Positions 1-6,792 of a stretch of DNA of 6,792 nt are shown here, piece by piece. Source of the stretch: Acidobacteriota bacterium. Its GTDB lineage: Bacteria > Acidobacteriota > Terriglobia > Acidiferrales > UBA7541. Numbering within the stretch: the stretch's first letter is position 1; each line of letters begins with the position of its first letter. A model generated the notes under the pieces. It did not search any database, was not told the origin of the DNA, and was given only the letters and a program-made list of their open reading frames with translations. Position numbers and translations under genes: made by a program. The stretch is taken from NCBI GenBank assembly GCA_003224075.1, contig QHYF01000119.1:1-6792 (forward strand), written 5' to 3'.

Positions 1-586
1 ACCGTAACCCAGCCGCCCATTAGGGCATGATTCGTTCCGCAATACTGCGAACAGAAAAAGTGGTAGCGGCCCGGCTTGGTGGGGCGGAACCACATGGTGT
101 TGTAATGTCCCGGAACAACGTCCATTTTCACGCGGAACGCGGGAACGTAGAAATCGTGAATGACGTCCTCGCTGGCGAGGGTCAGGCGCACATTGCGACC
201 CACGGGAACGTGCAATTCATTGATTTCTTTCAGGCCGTTGGGCTGCTGCGCTTTCCACATCCACTGCTTGGCGATGACATAAACGTCGAGCGTATCCTGC
301 GGCGTATGGCGATAATCCACGTATACGACCGCGCCCAGCCAAACATGGCCATCGCCAAAATCAGGGGAACGATCATCCAGGCGGCCTCGAGCCGCGAGTC
401 ACCGTGGATAGGAACGCCAACGGCGTTGGCTTCCTTGCGGTGGTATTTGAAGAAAAAAAAGACAATGGCCACGGTGATCGCGACCGCAAAGAAGAAGCAC
501 ACGGCACTGATAAAAAGCATCAGGGCGTCCACGTGCGGCGCGAAGTTGGACGCCTGCTCCGGATACAATGGCAATTGCGACTGCAC
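1..586 (-). CDS. coxB: cytochrome c oxidase subunit II (CoxB), 3' end outside window, with an apparent -1 frameshift
   Basis: This is the electron-entry subunit of an aa3/caa3-type haem-copper oxidase. It starts at GTG 586, three bases after sco, with GAGGAG at 603-598. In the first frame (586 to about 335) there are two membrane helices (about residues 22-46 and 70-84) with LEAAWMIVP. That frame then degrades and meets a stop at 232-230. From about 333 to position 1 another frame continues the protein exactly: AVVYVDYRHTPQDTLDVYV, then the electron-entry motif QWMW, DVIHDFYVPAFR, and the CuA site FCSQYCGTNHALM. Counting with one restored base, the ligands are H144, C179, Q181 (through its backbone), C183, H187 and M190. 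Restoring one G in the GGG at 336-334 would give the usual WGAVVYV. All ligands are intact, so a sequencing/assembly deletion or a very recent mutation is more likely than an old pseudogene. No Sec signal peptide is visible. The gene runs off the left edge. Confidence 0.88.
334..336 (-). other. inferred frameshift site in coxB (one base short in a G run)
   Basis: On the coding strand the sequence reads TTTGGCTGGGCGCGGTCGTAT. One more G in the three-G run would let TTT GGC TGG GGC GCG GTC GTA encode FGWGAVV and join both coxB frames without loss. Upstream of the run the first frame is clearly CoxB, and downstream the other frame is clearly CoxB. The exact missing base cannot be fixed within a few positions. 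Confidence 0.8.
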
Positions 587-589
587 GGC

Positions 590-1465
590 TTAACGCGCTC
601 CTCGTTCAGCACAACCGCGAAGTGGCCGATGCAAGTTCGCGGCCGCCACCGTTTCACGGCGCCGGAAAATCAAGATTCCCCCGACAATGAAGAGAATCGT
701 CAGGACACCGCCGAGCCGGATGATCTTGAGAATCGAAGCACTGTACCTTGCGCTCGACGGGTCGTAGTGATAGCAATACAGCAAGACGTGATCGATGGGC
801 GTGCCAATCCTTCCGGCAGACGCGTCCACGAGGCCGAGGCGCATGTCGCGCCCCGGATATTCGACGCCGTAGAAGTAGCGCGAAATGCGCCCGTCCGAGG
901 TAAGAACCATAACCCCGCTCGCGTGAGCGAACAGACTGGACTTCGCATCGAAGGAGAAACGGAAATTTGCGGCCTTCGTCGCCGCGTCAATTGATTCCTG
1001 CGAGCCGGTGAGGAAATGCCAACCAGAATCCGTTTCCGGACGGCGGAAGCGGGCCAGGGCTTTCTTCTTCTTTTCCGCGGCCATCTGCGGAGTCTCGCGG
1101 GAATCGAAACTGACAAAGACAACTTCGTAGTCACGCCCGGGATTGAACGAGAGCATTCGCAGCACGCCGACGACGCCTTGTTCAACCTGATCGCAAAGCA
1201 TCGGGCAGCCGTAGTAGACGAAGGCAAGGATAACGGGCTTTTGCACGAAATACTCACGCAACTGAACATTGCGGCCGGTTTCGTCGCGGAAAGCCAGGTC
1301 CAGCGACATCTGGCCGTTGAGTGGCGGCTCGAATCCCACGTTTTGCAAAGCCGCGGGCATCGTTGCCGCCGTGGAGCCGACGTTACCGGGAATCGTTTGC
1401 GCATGCAGAGTACACGTTGCCAGCAATAGCGCTGCAATCCTGATGATGTTCCGAACTTTCTTCAT
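590..1465 (-). CDS. sco: Sco1/SenC-family copper chaperone with C-terminal membrane anchor
   Basis: This 291-residue thioredoxin-fold protein is expected to deliver copper to, or reduce, the CuA site of cytochrome c oxidase. A cleavable-looking signal peptide (residues 1-22, ending LHA|Q) sends it to the periplasm. The Sco copper site is complete: YYGCPMLC (C87, C91) and a distant His, H181, in LFAHASGVMVLT. VVFVSFDSRETP (about 115-126) and ISRYFYGVEY are further Sco-family marks. A second hydrophobic helix at about 248-268 is followed by RRRE, so the mature domain is probably tethered by its C-terminus, as in Sco proteins of ACIII/caa3 clusters. The ATG at 1465 lies four bases after the preceding stop, with only a weak GAAG-type ribosome-binding site, which suggests coupled translation. 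CoxB, its likely client, begins three bases after the TAA stop. Confidence 0.92.
   Translation of the reverse strand: MKKVRNIIRIAALLLATCTLHAQTIPGNVGSTAATMPAALQNVGFEPPLNGQMSLDLAFRDETGRNVQLREYFVQKPVILAFVYYGCPMLCDQVEQGVVGVLRMLSFNPGRDYEVVFVSFDSRETPQMAAEKKKKALARFRRPETDSGWHFLTGSQESIDAATKAANFRFSFDAKSSLFAHASGVMVLTSDGRISRYFYGVEYPGRDMRLGLVDASAGRIGTPIDHVLLYCYHYDPSSARYSASILKIIRLGGVLTILFIVGGILIFRRRETVAAANLHRPLRGCAERGAR
598..603 (-). promoter_or_regulatory. ribosome-binding site of coxB
   Basis: GAGGAG on the coding strand lies inside the end of sco, 11 bases before GTG 586. It supports this GTG as the coxB start; the next in-frame ATG falls inside the first membrane helix and would truncate the protein. 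Confidence 0.6.
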
Positions 1466-1469
1466 CTTG

Positions 1470-1922
1470 TCACTTCTTCTGCGCCGACGGCGCGGACGCT
1501 CCGGGCAAACCCTTCTCCGCGATGATCTTCATCGCATCTTTGACGGGAATCTGCGCGATGCCCGAGTTCCGGTCGATCCAGCCAAACTTGTCATTCGCTT
1601 CCGTGTCAGCCTTCAACTTGTCGCGCAAATCCTGCTGTGGATCGGTTTGATGGCCGGGAACACCCTGCAGCCGCGGTTCCGGCGGCATGGTTCGAAAATC
1701 CTTGCCGAGAGCTTCGCGGGACGGAGGCGGCGGCGTATCGGAGGAAGCGGCGAAATTCGCGGTGAAGCGCAGAATATAAACGCAAATCACCAAAGAAGCG
1801 ACCACCGCCAAGCCGAGAGCAAAAAGATAGCCATAGATGGTCTTCGCCTTGACGTCGCGTTCTTCGAACGAGACATCAGGGTTGCGCGGCACCTGGCCCG
1901 TGTCGTGGGACTCAGCGCTCAT
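1470..1922 (-). CDS. single-helix membrane protein between actF and sco (possible ActG counterpart)
   Basis: This 150-residue protein has no firm name. From the ATG at 1922 it has a polar N-terminus with FEERDVKAKTIYG (about residues 19-31), one membrane helix (about 31-52), a Pro-rich linker (TPPPP, then MPPEPRLQ) and a charged region. A conserved-looking C-terminal stretch follows: FGWIDRNSGIAQIPVKDAM (about 113-131), then IIAEKGLP. I know this 'GW(V/I)D...G...IP...AM' ending from hypothetical proteins next to terminal oxidase genes, but their function is not established. The frame is open to an ATG at 2042. The start at 1922 is preferred because it follows GGAGG (1939-1935), gives the usual 11-base overlap with actF, and avoids 40 residues of unlikely antisense-like sequence. 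Some ACIII operons carry a small single-helix ActG after ActF, so a position-equivalent role is possible but unproven. It could instead help assemble the oxidase. Confidence 0.8.
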   Translation of the reverse strand: MSAESHDTGQVPRNPDVSFEERDVKAKTIYGYLFALGLAVVASLVICVYILRFTANFAASSDTPPPPSREALGKDFRTMPPEPRLQGVPGHQTDPQQDLRDKLKADTEANDKFGWIDRNSGIAQIPVKDAMKIIAEKGLPGASAPSAQKK

Positions 1923-3099
1923 GATGCTCGATAGCCTCCGCAAGTTTTGGGTCGCCCAAGGGAAGGAGCGGCAACTGCTTGAGATTAAAGGCGAAGTAGC
2001 CCAGCCACAATCCACCAAGGGCGATGGGCAGAACAACGTCAAGCCACGTAGGCATAGCGCGGGAAGTAAACTCCGGACGCGTCATCCAGAAGAGATCCAC
2101 GAGGCGCATGAAAATCAGCCATACGGCGATCTTGGGGAGCACCTTTGCGTTGCGCTTCACGTCTTCCGAGAGAAGCAGGAAAAACGGAACGAAAAAGTGA
2201 AAGACCAGGACGATCACCGCAACGACGCCCCAGCCGCCGTACAGGCGCGTGCGATAAAAGCTGATTTCTTCGGGCAGGTTCCCCGACCAGATGATCAGAA
2301 GCTGCGAGAAATCGAAATACGCCCAGAGCATGACAAAAGCGAGCAGCAGTTTCCCGAGATCATGCAGATGGCGCTTCTGCAGCACGCTGGCGAAGGGCTC
2401 CGCGCGCGCCAGCAGCACGACCACAGCGATCATCAACGACATCGAGGAGATCAACTGTCCCGCAACGAAGAGGAAGCCATAAATGGTCGAGGCCCAGTGA
2501 GGCGATAGAGACATCACCCAGTCGATGGCCGCGAAGCTCATCACAAAAACATAGAGGATGATGCCCGGGCCGGCCAGCATTTTCAGCCGGCGGCGCAGAG
2601 CGCGATCGGTCTGGTTGGCGTCCTGCTGCTTTGACCAGCTGTTGAAGAGGGCCATCAGCAGCAGCCAAACCGCGAAGTAAATCACCGCGCGTGTGATGAA
2701 GCCGCCGTGTGTCAGATACTTTTGCTGAAAGTCCGAGAGCGGCTCCTCTTTGACTCTCTCGGGATCCAGCCAGGCGCCATAAAGATACTTCATGCCGGCG
2801 AACATGATGGGAAGGAAGAACGCGACGAGCAGCGGAAGCGTGCGCGTGGCCGATTCCAGCGGGCGGCGGATGATGATGCCCCAGTGGCCGCTCGTGAGAT
2901 GCTGCAGCATCACGAGGCCCAGCGAGCCGAGCGTCAGGCCGAGAATGAGCATGAAACTCATCAAGTAGGACTGGTAGAAAAGCCCGGGGGTACGCACCGC
3001 CCCGAGAATCGAGACGAGCAAGGCGACGCCGCCCACAGTGAGCGCGCGCTGTTGCAAACGGCCGACGCTCTCAGGCGCCCGATATTCCTGCGCGGCCAT
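1912..3099 (-). CDS. actF: ActF, second NrfD-like integral membrane subunit of alternative complex III
   Basis: This 395-residue protein has about ten hydrophobic segments and is paralogous in fold to ActC. Family marks are the second helix region YQSYLMSFMLILGLTLGSLG, then MLQHLTSGHWG with RRPLESA (about residues 64-84), FAAIDWVMSLSPHWASTIYG (about 188-207) and FDFSQLLIIWSGNLPEE (about 261-277). The start at ATG 3099 has a strong GGGAGG ribosome-binding site nine bases upstream (3114-3109) and shares one base with the actE stop. In ACIII, ActF forms half of the membrane core, and it has been proposed to take part in proton movement rather than quinol oxidation; that role comes from the family and not from this sequence. 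The TGA stop lies 11 bases inside the next gene. Length and helix count are normal, and I see no damage. Confidence 0.94.
   Translation of the reverse strand: MAAQEYRAPESVGRLQQRALTVGGVALLVSILGAVRTPGLFYQSYLMSFMLILGLTLGSLGLVMLQHLTSGHWGIIIRRPLESATRTLPLLVAFFLPIMFAGMKYLYGAWLDPERVKEEPLSDFQQKYLTHGGFITRAVIYFAVWLLLMALFNSWSKQQDANQTDRALRRRLKMLAGPGIILYVFVMSFAAIDWVMSLSPHWASTIYGFLFVAGQLISSMSLMIAVVVLLARAEPFASVLQKRHLHDLGKLLLAFVMLWAYFDFSQLLIIWSGNLPEEISFYRTRLYGGWGVVAVIVLVFHFFVPFFLLLSEDVKRNAKVLPKIAVWLIFMRLVDLFWMTRPEFTSRAMPTWLDVVLPIALGGLWLGYFAFNLKQLPLLPLGDPKLAEAIEHHER
1935..1939 (-). promoter_or_regulatory. ribosome-binding site deciding the start of the small protein after actF
   Basis: GGAGG on the coding strand lies within the 3' end of actF, 12 bases before ATG 1922. 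The spacing is slightly long, but it is the best site near any candidate start and favours the 150-residue product over the 190-residue one. Confidence 0.55.
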
Positions 3100-3752
3100 T
3101 AGTTGCTGCCTCCCGTTGAAACCTTCGCGCTCCCTGTTTCCGGCTTGTGTTCGCCGCCCGGCGCTGCGCCAGAGGAGCCACCCTGATTTAGCTTCTCGCG
3201 CAGTTCTGCCGGCAAATCGGCGGCTTTGGCGTTGCGGCTGAGCTGCAGCGCGCGCACGTAAGCGATGATGGCCCAGCGATCACGCGGAGGAATTTGGGCC
3301 GAGTAGCCGTACATCGCGCCGAACCCATTGGTCACAACGTCGTAGATGTAGCCGTTCGGCACCAGGCGCAAACGGTCTTGATGATAACTGGGCGGATGCT
3401 TCATGCCGCGCACGGCGACCATACCGTTTCCATCGCCCTGCAAACCGTGGCAGGGCGTGCAGAAAATCTTGTAGCGATCTTCGCCTCGTTCAAGAAGCTG
3501 CTGATTCACCGGAAGCGGGAAGGCATTCGAATCCTTGGGGACGAAGAGCTCGTCGTTGGCAAGAGATCCGTGCGCCACGGTATTCTCGATCAGGGGGCGC
3601 TCCGAGCGGCCATCCTCAAAGAAATCGGAAGGCGAGAGCGGCTTGTTCTTCGGCTGGGTGGCCATGTCCTGCCGGAGATACTGACAACCGGCGGTGAAAA
3701 ACACCAAAGCCACGGTACCGGCGAAAAGCGGGGAGCGCGAGGTGCTAATCAT
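3099..3752 (-). CDS. actE: ActE, monohaem cytochrome c lipoprotein subunit of alternative complex III
   Basis: This periplasmic c-type cytochrome is anchored by lipidation. The ATG at 3752 is chosen as start although the frame stays open to an ATG at 3887. It is preceded by GAGGTG (3762-3757), and it gives a short lipoprotein signal peptide with lipobox FFTAGC, so C23 is the expected lipidated residue. The longer form would bury this signal behind 45 arginine-rich residues that overlap actD. The product is then 217 residues. Haem c binding is shown by FCTPCHG (C98, C101, H102). The likely distal ligand is M147 in GFGAMYGYS, followed by the conserved QIPPRDRWAIIAYVRALQ. The region DFFEDGRSERPL (about 43-54) is an ActE mark. 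A low-complexity Gly/Ser/Ala tail ends the protein. It overlaps actD by eight bases and shares one base with the actF start. It passes electrons within ACIII or to the oxidase. Confidence 0.94.
   Translation of the reverse strand: MISTSRSPLFAGTVALVFFTAGCQYLRQDMATQPKNKPLSPSDFFEDGRSERPLIENTVAHGSLANDELFVPKDSNAFPLPVNQQLLERGEDRYKIFCTPCHGLQGDGNGMVAVRGMKHPPSYHQDRLRLVPNGYIYDVVTNGFGAMYGYSAQIPPRDRWAIIAYVRALQLSRNAKAADLPAELREKLNQGGSSGAAPGGEHKPETGSAKVSTGGSN
3109..3114 (-). promoter_or_regulatory. ribosome-binding site of actF
   Basis: GGGAGG on the coding strand, nine bases before ATG 3099 and inside the last codons of actE. It is a near-perfect match to the 16S rRNA tail and one of the strongest sites in the window. 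Confidence 0.65.
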
Positions 3753-4287
3753 CAGACACCTCGGAAACATGATGCGCATGAAGACTTTGGAGAAGGCGCG
3801 CCGTATCCGCAAGATGAAACTTCGGGTCGCGGGCCTCAATGCAGAGAAAGAAGCGGTCCGCCGATGCATGCGAGAAGCGATGCACATTGAAAACCGGATG
3901 GTGCGGTTGTGGCAGTTTGTTGAGGGCCAGCATGCCGAATACGGCGGCGAGCGATGCGCCGAGAATCGTGAGTTCGAACGTGACCGGAATGAAGGCCGGC
4001 CAGCTATTGAGCGGGCGGCCGCCGATGTTCATCGGATAAGTGATTGCGGCGACCCAATACTGAAAACCAAAGCCGCCAACACCGCCCGCCAAACCTCCAA
4101 GAAGAGTGATCAGCGGCACCAGATTGCGCTTCAATCCGAGGGCTTGCGAAAGACCTTCCACGGGAAATGGAGCATAGGCATCGAGCCGGCGATAGCCGGC
4201 CTCACGGACCTTCTCCACGGCATGCGTAAGCTGCTCGGGGGTCGCGAATTCACCCATTACGCCGTAAATGTGCGAGCGGCGCTCCAT
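3745..4287 (-). CDS. actD: ActD, small two-helix membrane subunit of alternative complex III (DUF3341 type)
   Basis: This 180-residue protein has an N-terminal soluble part (YGVMGEFATPEQLTHAVEKV, residues 8-27, then YRRLDAYAPFPVEGL) and a glycine-rich first helix at about 57-82. A loop with INIGG-like and SWPAF motifs leads to a second helix at about 100-122. The C-terminal domain contains HPVFNV and DRFFLCIEARDP. This layout is typical of ActD, which is membrane-bound, carries no redox cofactor and packs beside ActC and ActF in ACIII structures; its exact job is not known. The ATG at 4287 has an AGGAAGAG ribosome-binding site (4300-4293) and shares one base with the actC stop. The TAG stop lies eight bases inside actE. 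C149 is the only cysteine, so no haem or cluster is expected. The assignment rests on motifs plus position. Confidence 0.92.
   Translation of the reverse strand: MERRSHIYGVMGEFATPEQLTHAVEKVREAGYRRLDAYAPFPVEGLSQALGLKRNLVPLITLLGGLAGGVGGFGFQYWVAAITYPMNIGGRPLNSWPAFIPVTFELTILGASLAAVFGMLALNKLPQPHHPVFNVHRFSHASADRFFLCIEARDPKFHLADTARLLQSLHAHHVSEVSDD
3757..3762 (-). promoter_or_regulatory. ribosome-binding site deciding the actE start
   Basis: GAGGTG on the coding strand, within the last codons of actD, four bases before ATG 3752 (six if counted from GAGG). Together with the lipobox it selects this start over the upstream in-frame ATGs at 3887, 3869, 3779 and 3770. Confidence 0.65.
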
Positions 4288-5668
4288 TATTTCTCTTCCT
4301 CAGACGTCTCCGCCACCAGTTCGCGCATTTCCGCGATGGAAATCGCGGGCAGAACACGGACAAACAGGAAGATCAGGGTGACGAACATGCCGATGGTGCC
4401 GATGAATGTAGCCCAATCCCAGAACGTCGGACTGTAGCGGCCCCAGGCGGAAGGCACGAAATCGCGCGTCAGGCTGATCACCACGATGACGAATCTTTCA
4501 AGCCACATGCCGATGTTCACGACGATGGACATGATGAACAGCATCACGACGTTGTGGCGCATCTTATAAAACCAAAGCAGCTGCGGCGTCAGGATGTTGC
4601 ACAGAATAAGCGCGAAGTAGAACGGCGCGTAAGGTCCGTGAAGCCGCTGCTGAACCAGGAAAACGTCAAACTTGTTACCGCTGTAAAGCGAAAAGAAGAA
4701 TTCAAAGAAGTAGCCGTAGGCCACGATGAGCCCAGTGGCCAGCATGACTTTGGCCATGTTGTCCAGGTGGCGCATGGTGATGAAATCTTCGAGGGCATAG
4801 GCCTTGCGCAAGGGAATCGCGATGGTCAAAACCATGGCGAAGCCGGAGTAGATCGCCCCGGCGACAAAGTACGGCGGAAAGATCGTGGTATGCCAGCCGG
4901 GAACGATGGCGATGGAAAAGTCGAAGCTGATCACCGAATGTACGCTGAGCACGAGCGGCGTTGCCAGGCCCGCCAGCAAGAGGTACGCCGACTGGTAGCG
5001 GTGCCAGTGGCGCGCCGAACCGCGCCAGCCCATCGCCAGCATGCCGTAAATGATCTTCATGGGTTTCTGGACGGAGCGGTCGCGGAGCGTCGCGAGGTCT
5101 GGAAGGAGACCCACGAACCAGAACATCAGCGAAACCGTGCCGTACGTCGAAACTGCAAAAACGTCCCAGATGATCGGGCTGCGGAACTGTGGCCAAATTC
5201 CCATGGTGCTGGGGTACGGGAACATGTAAAACGCCATCCACGGCCGGCCCGTGTGGATCAGCGGGAAAATGCCCGCGCAGGCGACGGCGAAAAGCGTCAT
5301 GGCTTCGGCGAAGCGATTGATGGAAGTCCGCCACTTCTGATTTAAGAGGAACAAAATGGCGGAGATCAGCGTGCCCGCGTGGCCGATGCCGATCCACCAA
5401 ACGAAGTTTACGATGGCAAAGCCCCAGCCAATCGGGATGTTGATGCCCCAGATGCCCGTCCCCTTGATGACCAGCCAGGCGATTGCGACCGTCATTAATC
5501 CCATGAGGCTGAAAGCAATCGCAAAGCCGACAAACCAGCCGAGAGAAGTCGGGCGCGTCAGAACGATCGCGCTGATCTTGTCCGTGACCGAGCCATAGGT
5601 ATATCCCGGCCCCAGTACCGGTGTCAGCCGGCGGATTTCGGGAGAATCGAGTGGCGGTTGTCCGGCGC

Positions 5669-5672
<4 letters not shown>
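4287..5672 (-). CDS. actC: ActC, NrfD/PsrC-like integral membrane subunit of alternative complex III
   Basis: This 461-residue polytopic membrane protein is the main quinol-oxidising subunit of ACIII. About ten hydrophobic segments are visible, beginning near residues 44-69, 81-110 and 122-140. NrfD-family marks are WIGIGHAGTLISA (H98), LIHTGRPW (H140) and SPIIWD (D170). The polar residues in these helices fit the quinol pocket known for this family, though the exact assignment is inferred. The conserved stretch SVHSVISFDFS and the GWH-TTIFPPYFVAGA region also look like ActC. The ATG at 5672 is preceded by a purine-rich GGAGAAGG (5681-5674) and overlaps the actB stop, which fixes the start. 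The TAA stop shares one base with the actD ATG (TAATG). The length is normal for ActC, and the acidic tail (ETSEEEK) lies on the cytoplasmic side if the usual topology holds. ActF is its paralogue in the same operon. Confidence 0.95.

Positions 5673-6792
<1,120 letters not shown>

Noticed and set aside
453..460. Run of eight A (eight T on the coding strand) in coxB as a possible second frameshift point
   Set aside because: The CoxB frame is the same before and after it (helix 1, FFFFKYHRKE, then LEAAWMIVP), so no base is missing here.
27..593. 188-codon open frame on the plus strand
   Set aside because: It is antisense to coxB across both coxB frames, its protein resembles nothing I know, and the KKKK stretch is just the complement of the Phe run in CoxB helix 1.
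700..1437. 245-codon open frame on the minus strand overlapping sco
   Set aside because: It is in a different frame from the Sco protein, which has its complete copper site. The alternative product is Arg/Ser-rich with no domain.
1923..2042. 40-codon N-terminal extension of the small protein after actF
   Set aside because: It would overlap actF by 131 bases, contains unlikely Cys/Trp/Ser-rich sequence, and the start at 1922 has a ribosome-binding site.
4554..5345. 263-codon open frame on the plus strand
   Set aside because: It lies wholly antisense to actC, has Arg/His-rich composition without recognisable domains, and lacks a supporting ribosome-binding site. It is a by-product of codon bias on the other strand.

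Overview
This window is one continuous block of respiratory genes, all on the minus strand, read from right to left. It carries the back half of an alternative complex III (ACIII, quinol:electron acceptor oxidoreductase) operon. A small membrane protein, a Sco-type copper chaperone and the start of an aa3/caa3-type cytochrome c oxidase cluster (coxB) follow. I recognise no mobile element, RNA gene, CRISPR array or sign of gene transfer.

Layout in transcription order: actB (3' part only, 6792-5669; the end of the molybdopterin-oxidoreductase-like domain plus the full four-cluster ferredoxin domain), actC (5672-4287; NrfD-like membrane subunit), actD (4287-3745; two-helix DUF3341-type subunit), actE (3752-3099; monohaem cytochrome c lipoprotein), actF (3099-1912; second NrfD-like subunit), a 150-residue single-helix protein in the place where some ACIII operons carry actG (1922-1470), sco (1465-590) and coxB (586 to the left edge, with an apparent one-base frameshift near 334-336). 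Neighbouring genes overlap by 1-11 bases or are 3-4 bases apart, so the block looks like one translationally coupled transcript. Its promoter (upstream of actA) and its terminator lie outside the window, and there is no intergenic space longer than a few bases.

How the genes work together: ACIII oxidises quinol at its NrfD-like membrane subunits. Electrons pass through the Fe-S clusters of ActB and the c haems (the multihaem ActA, expected just off the right edge, and ActE) to a haem-copper oxidase. CoxB receives the electrons at its CuA centre, and Sco is expected to help load that copper. An ACIII operon running straight into an oxidase operon fits a functional or physical ACIII-oxidase supercomplex.

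Organism: the moderately GC-rich sequence, the order actBCDEF-small protein-sco-coxB, and the style of the proteins suggest an aerobic soil-type bacterium, most likely an acidobacterium or a relative. This is family-level recognition, not a demonstrated placement. The one real anomaly is the coxB frameshift. I found no convincing new biological system here.
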